From Tritonibacter litoralis (GTDB taxonomy: Bacteria > Pseudomonadota > Alphaproteobacteria > Rhodobacterales > Rhodobacteraceae): a stretch of DNA of 64,000 nt. Where the stretch lies: positions 89,503 through 153,502 of the forward strand of contig NZ_WIBF01000002.1 of assembly GCF_009496005.1 (NCBI RefSeq), given 5' to 3'. The notes under the pieces were generated by a model that saw nothing but the letters and a program-made list of their open reading frames with translations, searched no databases and was not told where the DNA came from. Position numbers and translations under genes: made by a program. This document shows, piece by piece, positions 54,923-62,978 of the stretch (its first letter is position 1; every line of letters starts with the position of its first letter).

Positions 54923-55279
54923 CTACTCCGAACTTGAAGGCCGCTTGATCAGGGAATGGATGGTATAGACCAAGATGGCGCAGCCGATGGCGCCGGCCAC
55001 GGCCACCCCAAGGAACACAATCAAATCTATCGGCCCGCCCAGGTCAGAAACCCGCGAATGTGTCATCACGAGCACGAACCAAACGGCCAGCGCCGCGCCA
55101 AACGGCATGGACAGCTGCGCCAGCAGAAACCGGCGCCAGCTGATCGCGCGGTCGCGTATCAGAACATAGAGATAGGCAATGGTCACAAAGGCTGCACCGA
55201 TGATCATTGCCCAAAATAAACCGCGGCCAAAGATCTCTTCAAAAACAGCGATGAGCGTTCCAAATGTCAGGTCTTTCAT
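54923..55279 (-). CDS. DUF5368-family membrane protein
   Basis: 118 residues with three helices (FWAMIIGAAFVTIAYLYVLI, FLLAQLSMPFGAALAVWFVL, VFLGVAVAGAIGCAILVYTI). I recognise it as the DUF5368 family, function unknown. GGAGACCCC precedes ATG 55279. It begins 12 bases after the SQR-like gene, so it is the last gene of the same operon and probably a membrane partner. Confidence 0.85.
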   Translation of the reverse strand: MKDLTFGTLIAVFEEIFGRGLFWAMIIGAAFVTIAYLYVLIRDRAISWRRFLLAQLSMPFGAALAVWFVLVMTHSRVSDLGGPIDLIVFLGVAVAGAIGCAILVYTIHSLIKRPSSSE

Positions 55280-55291
55280 GATGGGGTCTCC

Positions 55292-56602
55292 TTAGGCACG
55301 TCCGCGTAGCATGGCGTTGTAGGTTGCTTTCAAGGCGACCTCTTTCATCAGCCAGCTGATCCAGAGCTCCTCAAGCGGGGCGATCAGGCCCGGAAAACTG
55401 GGCAGCAGGTTGTTGTCATAATCAAACTCCACCAGCATTGCGCGGCCAACTTGGGTGATCATGGGGCATGAGGTGTAGCCATTATAGGTCTCTGTTGGCA
55501 CTTTGCCTTCGATGGCAGAGACCAGCCCGTCCTCGACCACGGGCACCTGCCATTTGACGCTGGCTGCGGTCTTGCCCTTTGGCACGCCTGCAACATCGCC
55601 CAGCGCCCAGATTTCGGGATAGCGCAGGTGACGCAGGCTGTGCTTGTCACATTCAACCCATCCCTGATCTGTCCACTTGTCGGCCCAGCTGAGCCCGGAC
55701 TGTCGGATAACCTCGGGCGCGCGCTGGGGCGGGATGACGTGGAGGTAGTCATAATCAATCTGGGTTGTGCCTTCAGCGGTGGCAAAAGTGGCGCGTTTTG
55801 CTTCCGCGTCGATGGCTTTCAACGTATGATGGCTGTGGCTGGCGATGCCGCGTTCATCAAACAACATCCGGACTTTTTCCGCCACAATCGGCACGCTGAA
55901 GAGCGCACCTTGCGGGGCTGCATAGTGGATCTTGGTCTTGCCGCTATTGCCTGCGCGTCGTGCGATGTCATCGATCAGAAATGTGTGTTTCAGCGGCGCG
56001 CCTGCGCATTTCATCTCGGTCGCGGGGCGGGTGAACACACCCAGGCCACCTACTTGGGTGAATTGCGAGGCCGCTTGCCATGTTTTGGCGGCGTATTCCG
56101 GCCCCGCATAGAGCGCGCCGATGCCTTTTGTGCCCACCATATCAAGCGAGAAGCCTTCGATGGCGTCGTGATCCAGCACCAAACCAGGGGCCACAACGAG
56201 GAAGTCATAGTCAAGCGATTGACCACTGTCCGTTGAAACCGTTTTTGCAACGGGATCGATGGCCGCTGCTTTTTCTGCAATCAAAGAGATGCCACGTGGC
56301 AACCAATCACGTGTCGGGCTGGTGACATAGCTGGCCGGTTTCAACCCGGCCGCGACAAGGGTCAGGCCCGGTTGATAAAAGTGCTGGATCCGTGGGTCTA
56401 TCAGCGTGATCTGTGCGCCTTCCAGACGGCGCACCAGACGATTTGCCAGCGCCGTGCCCCCTGCGCCTGCGCCAATGATGACGATGCGGGCTTTAGTCCG
56501 TGTTGACGCGCGTGCATCTTCTGCCCCGCCTAGGGTTGCAACAGCGGTGCCGCCGGCAAGCAGCCCAAGGAATTGTCGTCGCGTTGAAAAAGGGTGGTGC
56601 AT
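55292..56602 (-). CDS. Tat-exported SQR-like flavoprotein (sulfide:quinone/sulfide dehydrogenase type)
   Basis: 436 residues. Tat signal TRRQFLGLLAGGTAVATLGG (7-26), FAD motif IVIIGAGAGGTALA (40-53), and Cys199 in EMKCAGAPLKH and Cys379 in NGYTSCPMITQ, the positions of the conserved redox cysteine pair in sulfide:quinone oxidoreductases; Cys318 lies elsewhere. FAD end motif ALGDVAGVPKGK. Start ATG 56602 follows GGAGGAGAAA. The Tat signal places it in the periplasm, unlike most SQR, which resembles FccB. It probably oxidises sulfide or a related thiol and passes electrons to a quinone or cytochrome. Confidence 0.88.
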   Translation of the reverse strand: MHHPFSTRRQFLGLLAGGTAVATLGGAEDARASTRTKARIVIIGAGAGGTALANRLVRRLEGAQITLIDPRIQHFYQPGLTLVAAGLKPASYVTSPTRDWLPRGISLIAEKAAAIDPVAKTVSTDSGQSLDYDFLVVAPGLVLDHDAIEGFSLDMVGTKGIGALYAGPEYAAKTWQAASQFTQVGGLGVFTRPATEMKCAGAPLKHTFLIDDIARRAGNSGKTKIHYAAPQGALFSVPIVAEKVRMLFDERGIASHSHHTLKAIDAEAKRATFATAEGTTQIDYDYLHVIPPQRAPEVIRQSGLSWADKWTDQGWVECDKHSLRHLRYPEIWALGDVAGVPKGKTAASVKWQVPVVEDGLVSAIEGKVPTETYNGYTSCPMITQVGRAMLVEFDYDNNLLPSFPGLIAPLEELWISWLMKEVALKATYNAMLRGRA

Positions 56603-56746
56603 GTTTTTCTCCTCCGCAAGAAAACATTCAATAGTCAGAAACCAGTTTTCGGCGCCTGCCTTTGACGTCAGACAATCGACGATGTTCGGCAATCGACCGA
56701 AAACCCTCACGCAGGGGAGACCCCGCGCGAGGTGTAAGCGGGAGGC

Positions 56747-57184
56747 TCAGTACGAGGTAACCCGCGCAAAAGGGTCGACCATTGCCGCCGCCATATCCTG
56801 CGGTTTGGCAACGCCTACGCCTTCGATCAGGACAGATGTGTCCGCGCCCTTCCCGGGCAGGTAGATGGCGCAGACCTCAACTTTGTTGTTCGGGCCAGAC
56901 ATGATTTTGCGCATCAAACCTTGTGGGCTCATGTCTCGTGGTGGTTGCGGCGCGGTGGCGGTTTCGGGCGCGTCCTTCAGGGCGATGTCGGCAGCCGGAC
57001 CGCACAAAAGGATATGTTGCGCCACGCCCTGTTGTGCGGCATTTGCGGCCAGGACCATCGCCATCAACTGAGTTTGCGCCTCGGGCGCGGTCAGTATGGT
57101 CACCAGCGATTTCGGCTTGTCCTGTGCAAAGGCAGGGATCGCCAGGGTCAAAGCGGCAGCAGTGGCCAGAAAGAATGTCTTCAT
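56747..57184 (-). CDS. Exported DsrE-family protein
   Basis: 145 residues with a signal peptide (FFLATAAALTLAIPAFA) and a DsrE/F-like domain: SLVTILTAPEAQTQLMAMVL, HILLCGPAADIALKD and KVEVCAIYLPGKGADTSVLI. The Cys in LLCGP matches the sulfur-carrying position of DsrE-like proteins; a second Cys is in EVCAIYL. Periplasmic, where it could bind sulfur from the SQR-like protein (inference). Start overlaps the stop of the SLAC1-type gene by one base. Confidence 0.85.
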   Translation of the reverse strand: MKTFFLATAAALTLAIPAFAQDKPKSLVTILTAPEAQTQLMAMVLAANAAQQGVAQHILLCGPAADIALKDAPETATAPQPPRDMSPQGLMRKIMSGPNNKVEVCAIYLPGKGADTSVLIEGVGVAKPQDMAAAMVDPFARVTSY

Positions 57185-58176
57185 CAGTTAACTCCATGAA
57201 TTGGACGTTTTGGGAAAGGGTGTTCGGGACGGCAGATCTCTCCCCGCAGCATTGCGCGTAGCGTGGCGAAGATAAGGAAGGTGACGATGCCGCAAAGGAG
57301 GATCAGGGCCGCAGTGCCAGCCCAGACATGCGCGATACTGTCCGTCAGTGCGGCAAAGCGCAGGGTGGCAAGGGTCAGTGCGGCGACCGGAAAGCTCATG
57401 GCCCAGTGCGACAGCCCAAAGCGCAAACGGCGCAACTTGCCCGCTTGTGTCATGGCAAGGCCAAGGAACACCAGCGCAGCGCTATAAAGTACCCGCGCAA
57501 AGGAGTCGAGCACCCCGCCGTTCAGCTGCAGCCACGCCAGAAAAGCCACGGCTGGCGGGGCGATCAGAATGGCCAGCGTCGGGACCATGGGGCCCGGCAG
57601 CGGATCGTGAAAGATCAGCCGGTTCATAACAAGAACCAGCAGCACGACCCAAAAGATCAGCCCAGCCGAAAAGAACAGCCAGGACGTCTCGGGAAACCCA
57701 AGCGTGACCCCGGCAATTGGGGCCACGACATTGCCCACGGCTGGGATGAACCAAGCGGGTGAGATATGGATCTGCTGAAAGGCGCGGTGGCCAATCCAGT
57801 TTGACAAAACTGCAAGCGTCAGCCCCCCTTGGCCAACCGCGCCAACCATCCAGATGATCCGCGCCAAGCCGGGCATCACAGGTGTCAGCGCCACAGCGAT
57901 CAGCAACAATGAAATTGTGATGGCCGGGAAAAACGCAAGCTTCACAGGGTGTTGCCATTCAGCGGCGACGGCTTTTGGATGCCGCAACGCTTTCAACGCG
58001 TAAGCGGCAGCCAATGCAAGAAACAGCGCAATTGTAAGCGCCAATGCAATCACGCTGAGGCCCGGCAGCCCGGCGGCGTGCAGCGCCGTGGCGCAACCGG
58101 ATACTCCCATCACAGAGGCAAAGAAGGACACCGGAAAATGGGCAAGGCGTGGTTCGGTTGTGGAAATGTCAGACAT
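57184..58176 (-). CDS. SLAC1/TehA-type transporter
   Basis: 330 residues, ten helices. Family features: FPVSFFASVMGVSGCATALH, HISPAWFIPAVGNVVAPIAG and AMSFPVAALTLATLRFA. TehA/SLAC1 proteins are passive anion channels; related Mae1 and sulfite-type exporters (SSU1) share the fold, so export of sulfite is conceivable here. ATG 58176 is chosen by similarity, with a weak site; the longer frame has no family match. Between cydX and the DsrE gene. Confidence 0.87.
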   Translation of the reverse strand: MSDISTTEPRLAHFPVSFFASVMGVSGCATALHAAGLPGLSVIALALTIALFLALAAAYALKALRHPKAVAAEWQHPVKLAFFPAITISLLLIAVALTPVMPGLARIIWMVGAVGQGGLTLAVLSNWIGHRAFQQIHISPAWFIPAVGNVVAPIAGVTLGFPETSWLFFSAGLIFWVVLLVLVMNRLIFHDPLPGPMVPTLAILIAPPAVAFLAWLQLNGGVLDSFARVLYSAALVFLGLAMTQAGKLRRLRFGLSHWAMSFPVAALTLATLRFAALTDSIAHVWAGTAALILLCGIVTFLIFATLRAMLRGEICRPEHPFPKRPIHGVN

Positions 58177-58265
58177 CGGTTTGTCCGGATTTGAGGTCAA
58201 GGTTTCAGAGCCGGACCCAGCCCCATGACCCGGTCCGACAGCTTGCAATGGCGCAAGCGATCTGA

Positions 58266-58403
58266 TTAGCGATTGTGGTCGCCAACGGGGCAGTCGCCTT
58301 CCTCAGAGAGGCAGGCATCCATACGCAGCTCCAGCCACATCGCGTTCAGAACGGCAAATGAGGCGGCCAGCGGCAGGCCCAGAAGCCATGCAAAATACCA
58401 CAT
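58266..58403 (-). CDS. cydX: Cytochrome bd oxidase small subunit (CydX)
   Basis: 45 residues: one membrane helix beginning MWYFAWLLGLPLAA, then VLNAMWLEL, the CydX pattern, and an unusual Cys-containing tail (DACLSEEGDCPVGDHNR). GAAAGGA precedes ATG 58403. It is 13 bases after the cydB stop. CydX stabilises heme d in the oxidase. The tail with two cysteines is longer than in E. coli CydX. Confidence 0.92.
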   Translation of the reverse strand: MWYFAWLLGLPLAASFAVLNAMWLELRMDACLSEEGDCPVGDHNR

Positions 58404-58416
58404 GAAAACAATCCTT

Positions 58417-59580
58417 TCAGTAGAGTGTGTCAGCGTGTTCGGTGACATCGGTTTCGGTGACCTTGCCCCAGAGCACTTTGTAGACCCAGGCGGTGTAGGC
58501 GAGGATCAGGGGCATAAAGATCAAGGTGCAGATCAGCATGATGAACAGCGTCTGATGCGAGCTGGAGGCGTCCCAGACCGTCAGCGAGCTGTTTGCATCT
58601 ACGGTTGAGGGCAAGATGAAGGGAAACATCGTTAAACCGACCGACGAGATGATGCCGGTGATCGCCACCTTGGACCACAACAGGGTCGAGACTTCGCGCC
58701 CCGCCCGCAGCCCCATGACGGCAAGCGCAATCCCCGCAAATCCCATGATCGGCGCTACGATGATCCATGGGCGCGTTCCATAGGCCGCGATCCACGACCC
58801 CTCGCGGCTGATTTCAGAATAGAGGGGGTTGGATGGCCCGTTGGCAACGGCATCAGTCACCAAGGTAAAACCGTCAATCCCAATGGCCAACCAAAGCCCG
58901 GCCAGCGCATAGCCTGCGGCGGCCACCAGCCCCGCGACACTGCCAATGCGCCGCGCGCGTTCGGCAATCAGACCTTCGGTCTTGAGCGAGAGCCACGCCG
59001 CGCCATGCATAAGCAGCATGGAGAAGGACACCACGCCTGCGAGGAGTGCAAAGGGACGCAAGAGGCCGAGAAATTTGCCATAAAAGCTGCCGTCATACAT
59101 CGGCATCAGATCTTGGGTCAGATGGAACGGCACGCCAAGGAGAACATTGCCCACAGCCACGCCAAAGATCAGCGCAGGCACTGCACCGCCGGCGAACAAC
59201 GCCCAGTCCCAGCGCGCGCGCCAGGCAGCGTCTTCGCGTTTGGAGCGATATTTGAACGCCACGGGACGCACGATCAGGGCCGCCAGCACAACAAACATCG
59301 CCAGATAAAACCCGCTGAAAGACACCGCATAAAGCGGCGGCCAGGCGGCAAAGATCGCGCCACCGCCGAGGATGAACCAAACTTGGTTGCCTTCCCAGAC
59401 CGGCCCAACCGTGTTGATCACTACGCGGCGCTCGACATCCGTCTTTGCAACAAATGGCAGCAATGCCCCCACGCCCATGTCAAACCCATCCGTCAGGGCA
59501 AATCCGATCAGCAGGACGCCCAGCAGCACCCACCAGATGACGCGCAATGTGTCGTATTCGATCAGTTCATAAAGGATCAT
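58417..59580 (-). CDS. cydB: Cytochrome bd quinol oxidase subunit II
   Basis: 387 residues, about nine helices, with IEYDTLRVIWWVLLGVLLIG, DGFDMGVGALLPFV, WEGNQVWFILGGGAIFAAWP and TPLV-type ends replaced by WDASSSHQTLFIMLICTLIF. ATG 59580 is six bases past the cydA stop; the long frame reaching into cydA is not used. Forms the CydAB heterodimer in the inner membrane. Confidence 0.95.
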   Translation of the reverse strand: MILYELIEYDTLRVIWWVLLGVLLIGFALTDGFDMGVGALLPFVAKTDVERRVVINTVGPVWEGNQVWFILGGGAIFAAWPPLYAVSFSGFYLAMFVVLAALIVRPVAFKYRSKREDAAWRARWDWALFAGGAVPALIFGVAVGNVLLGVPFHLTQDLMPMYDGSFYGKFLGLLRPFALLAGVVSFSMLLMHGAAWLSLKTEGLIAERARRIGSVAGLVAAAGYALAGLWLAIGIDGFTLVTDAVANGPSNPLYSEISREGSWIAAYGTRPWIIVAPIMGFAGIALAVMGLRAGREVSTLLWSKVAITGIISSVGLTMFPFILPSTVDANSSLTVWDASSSHQTLFIMLICTLIFMPLILAYTAWVYKVLWGKVTETDVTEHADTLY

Positions 59581-59585
59581 TTCCG

Positions 59586-61199
59586 TTACTCCGCAGGGGT
59601 GGCAGCCGCAGTTGGCGTGTTGGGATTTTGGCGCAGCCGCGCCTCGTGCCGGTTTTGCCAAGCCTCGGTTTCATCCACGTCCTGGAACGGGCCCTTGCGG
59701 ATGTATTTCACCATCAGCTTGATCTCGACGACGAAGAGGATGGTGTAAAAGATCACAAAGCCAGCCAGGGTGATCAGAAGATCCGCAATCGACAGGTGCG
59801 AGGCGGACATGGCGGTGGGCAGAACCCCATCAACCGTCCAGGGTTGGCGACCAAATTCGGCAACAAACCAGCCCAGCTCTGCCGCAATCCAAGGTGTGGG
59901 AATGATCGCAACCGCCGCATAAAGCGACCAGCGCGGGAATTGCATTTTCCGGAACGAGGCGCGGTAGAAGAAATAAGCCATCACAGCGATAAAGCTGAAG
60001 CCAAGCGCCACCATCAGGCGGAAGGCCCAGAACAGCGGGAAGACGCCCGGAACCGTGTCTTCGGCGGCCATGGCGATCTGGTCTTCCGATGCGTCGCGCG
60101 GATCCTCCATGTAGCGTTTCAGAAGAAAGGCAAAACCGAGATCATCTGAATATTGCTCAAAGGTGGCGCGTGCCTCGGCTGGAACGTTGCCGCGATTTTC
60201 GCGGATGGTCATCAGCGCGTCATAGGCAAGGATGCCGCGCCGGATGCGGTCTTCGGCTTCGATCACCAGACTGTTGATGCCCGGGATCTCTTCGGTCAGG
60301 CTGCGGGTGCCGATCAGCCCCATCGCCCAGGGAATATGCACCGCGTAATGTGTTTCGCGTGCTTCTTGATCTGGAAAGCCAACAAGTGTGAAGGAGGCCG
60401 GCGCGGGTTCCGTCTCCCACATCGCCTCGATGGCAGCGAGTTTCATCTTTTGGGTGTGGCTGGCGGAATATCCGGACTCATCCCCCAACACGACAACGGA
60501 CAAAGCGGCCGCCAGACCAAAGGAAGAGGCCACCGTGATGGACCGCCGCGCCAGATCCTTGTGCCGGTTCTGCAAGAGGTACAAGGCGGATACGCCCAGG
60601 ACAAAGACCGCCGCCGTTACATATCCGGCCGATACGGTATGGACAAATTTCGCCTGCGCGACCTCGTTGAAAATCACATCGAAAAAGGACGTCATCTCCA
60701 TGCGCATCGTGTCGGGGTTGAACTCAGCGCCGACCGGGTTCTGCATCCAGCCATTTGCGATCAGGATCCACAGGGCGGAAAAATTCGACCCAATGGCCAC
60801 CAGCCAGGCCACCACAAGGTGTTGCACCTTTGAGAGTTTGTCCCATCCAAAGAAAAACAGACCGACAAAAGTCGCTTCGAGGAAGAAGGCCATCAGCCCT
60901 TCGATCGCCAGCGGGGCCCCAAAGATGTCCCCGACATAATGCGAGTAATAGGACCAATTCATCCCGAATTGGAATTCCATGGTGATGCCTGTCGCGACGC
61001 CAAGGACAAAATTGATGCCAAACAGCGTGCCCCAGAATTTGGTCATTTGTCGCCAAATGGGGCGGTTTGTCATGACATAGACGGTCTCCATGATCGCGAC
61101 GAGGATCGACAGACCCAACGTCAGCGGCACAAAGAGAAAGTGATACATAGCCGTCATCGCAAACTGCAGGCGCGATAGCTCGACCAGACCGATCTCCAT
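59586..61199 (-). CDS. cydA: Cytochrome bd quinol oxidase subunit I
   Basis: 537 residues. High-spin heme ligand region LQFAMTAMYHFLFVPLTLGL (His20), the Q-loop starts near TQKMKLAAIEAMWETEPAPA, and GRQPWTVDGVLPTAMS. The Q-loop is the long type (EDRIRRGILAYDALMTIREN, FAFLLKRYMEDPRDASEDQI), as in E. coli bd-I, which agrees with the presence of cydX. ATG 61199 follows GAAAGGATC. Oxidises quinol with high oxygen affinity. An FNR-type box lies upstream. Confidence 0.97.
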   Translation of the reverse strand: MEIGLVELSRLQFAMTAMYHFLFVPLTLGLSILVAIMETVYVMTNRPIWRQMTKFWGTLFGINFVLGVATGITMEFQFGMNWSYYSHYVGDIFGAPLAIEGLMAFFLEATFVGLFFFGWDKLSKVQHLVVAWLVAIGSNFSALWILIANGWMQNPVGAEFNPDTMRMEMTSFFDVIFNEVAQAKFVHTVSAGYVTAAVFVLGVSALYLLQNRHKDLARRSITVASSFGLAAALSVVVLGDESGYSASHTQKMKLAAIEAMWETEPAPASFTLVGFPDQEARETHYAVHIPWAMGLIGTRSLTEEIPGINSLVIEAEDRIRRGILAYDALMTIRENRGNVPAEARATFEQYSDDLGFAFLLKRYMEDPRDASEDQIAMAAEDTVPGVFPLFWAFRLMVALGFSFIAVMAYFFYRASFRKMQFPRWSLYAAVAIIPTPWIAAELGWFVAEFGRQPWTVDGVLPTAMSASHLSIADLLITLAGFVIFYTILFVVEIKLMVKYIRKGPFQDVDETEAWQNRHEARLRQNPNTPTAAATPAE

Positions 61200-61218
61200 A
61201 AGCTTGATCCTTTCGGTT

Positions 61219-61317
61219 TAAATTCCACATCACAGTTGCAGATTTTCCACCGTTATATTTCGCGTCTTGAAGACGAACATGATCTGGATCAAATTTGCGC
61301 CACAGATGTGGAATTTA
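61219..61317. repeat. 13-bp inverted repeat flanking the FNR-type box
   Basis: TAAATTCCACATC at 61219-61231 and its perfect complement at 61305-61317 enclose 73 bases, in the gap between cydC and cydA. An FNR-like site lies inside. It could form a large stem-loop, or mark two copies of a regulator half-site or transposon-like end. Confidence 0.6.
61279..61292 (-). promoter_or_regulatory. FNR/FnrL-type box upstream of cydA
   Basis: Minus strand TTGATCCAGATCAT matches the consensus TTGAT-N4-ATCAA at 9 of 10 positions. It is 80 bases upstream of the cydA start and 40 bases past the cydC stop, so it probably controls cydABX under low oxygen independently of cydDC. Confidence 0.75.
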
Positions 61318-61331
61318 GCAGCGTAACGGCA

Positions 61332-62978
61332 TTACGCGCGGATCACCGGGACGATGCCATCCGCCTGGGCACGCTCAGCCTGGCGGTGGGCCGCAACAAG
61401 AAAGGCCGCATTTGGCAAGGCATCGCGCAGGCCCGTCATGACCAGATCTGCGGTGGCGTCGTCCAATCCTTCGGTGGGTTCATCCAGCAACAACAGATCG
61501 GGACGCCGCAGGATCGCCCGTGCCAGGATCAGCCTGCGTGCTTCTCCTCCCGACAGCCCGGAACCGCGCGGCCCCAGTTTGAGGTCCAGTCCGCCCCGGT
61601 TCTGCAGCACCTTGTGCAGGCAGACAGTTTCCAGCGCGCGCCATAGGGCGGCGTCGCTTGCAGTGGGGTCCGCAAGCCTCAGATTGTCGGAAATGGTGCC
61701 CGCAATCAGCGCGGATCGCTGCGTGACCAGAACAGCTTTGCGGGTCATGGCGTCCATCGATACTTGCGCCGGGTCACATCCCAAAGCGCGGACAATGCCC
61801 TGCGCAGGCACAAGAGCCCCAATGGCCAACAGCAAGACCGTGCTTTTCCCGCTGCCGCTTGCACCCTCCAAGACAACGGTTTCACCCGGCGCAACGGACA
61901 GGGAGATCGGTTTGAACATCGCTTTGCCTTGGGTGGCAAAGGTGGTGTTGTACATCTCTAACCCCTGACCGCTTAACGGAGGTTTGGGGTCATCCCATGC
62001 CAGGTCCGGCGCCTTGAGGGCGGGGCGGACACGGGCGGCGGCTTTGGTCATCTTGCCAATCTCGGACAAGGCGCGCCGAACGGGGGCCACCGCCTCCCCC
62101 AAAGCAAGTGCGGCAAACACGCCAATTGCAGCTTGGGCGGTCTCGATCACGTCGGCCTGGACCAATGTGATCCCGACCATCAAGCAGCCCGATGTGACCA
62201 AAGCCGTGACCATATCCATCAGCATGCCTGTCTGTCGTTCGATCTGGTCCAGGCGACGGCGGGACTGCGCGGCTTTGTCAAAGGCGTGGATCGTATGGTC
62301 GCGCGCGCGGGGCAGCTGCCCGAATACGGTCAGGTCATCGCGTCCGGACAAAAGGTCGACCATTCGGCTGCGCCCCGCCTGCAGCGCAGCTTCGGCCAGA
62401 CGTGCAGGTGATTTTGCAACGCCTTGGCCAATACAGAAAACCCCCGTCGGCAAGACAAGATATCCAGCCGCAAGGATCGCAGCGACGCTGGGGTGAACAA
62501 TCCACCACAAAACCAGTGACGTGATGAGGATTGCTGCGCTGCCTGCAAGGGCTGGGATGACCAACCGCAACAACGCGCCGTCCAAGGCGTCGGTATCCGC
62601 GGTAATCCGGTTCAGCTCGGAATTGGCACGCAGGCGTTCCAAAGCGCGATATGGGCGGGTGAGCAACCCACGCAGCAAGGACACACGCAGTTCCGAGACG
62701 GCCCGAAGGGTGGCGTCATGGGTCAGGATCCGCTCCCCATAGCGCGCGGCTGTGCGCCCAAGCGCGAGGAAGCGGACCATTGCGGAGGGCGCAAAAACGT
62801 TGAACAGAATGCCGATCCCCGCCATGCCGGCCGCGGCCGTTGCCAGGATAAACCAGCCGGACAGTGCCAGCAGGGCCACGCCCATAACAAGCACCACGAA
62901 GGCCAGAGCAAACCCGCGCGCCAGCGCTTGACGCTCGTTGCGTATGATAAGGTAAATGATGGCGATCAGATCTGTCAT
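61332..62978 (-). CDS. cydC: Thiol reductant ABC exporter subunit CydC
   Basis: 548 residues: six-helix membrane domain (about 10-310) and NBD with Walker A LEGASGSGKSTVLL, signature LSGGEARRLILARAI and Walker B LLLLDEPTEGLDD. CydDC exports glutathione or cysteine to the periplasm and is needed for cytochrome bd assembly. Start ATG overlaps the cydD stop by four bases. Confidence 0.94.
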   Translation of the reverse strand: MTDLIAIIYLIIRNERQALARGFALAFVVLVMGVALLALSGWFILATAAAGMAGIGILFNVFAPSAMVRFLALGRTAARYGERILTHDATLRAVSELRVSLLRGLLTRPYRALERLRANSELNRITADTDALDGALLRLVIPALAGSAAILITSLVLWWIVHPSVAAILAAGYLVLPTGVFCIGQGVAKSPARLAEAALQAGRSRMVDLLSGRDDLTVFGQLPRARDHTIHAFDKAAQSRRRLDQIERQTGMLMDMVTALVTSGCLMVGITLVQADVIETAQAAIGVFAALALGEAVAPVRRALSEIGKMTKAAARVRPALKAPDLAWDDPKPPLSGQGLEMYNTTFATQGKAMFKPISLSVAPGETVVLEGASGSGKSTVLLLAIGALVPAQGIVRALGCDPAQVSMDAMTRKAVLVTQRSALIAGTISDNLRLADPTASDAALWRALETVCLHKVLQNRGGLDLKLGPRGSGLSGGEARRLILARAILRRPDLLLLDEPTEGLDDATADLVMTGLRDALPNAAFLVAAHRQAERAQADGIVPVIRA

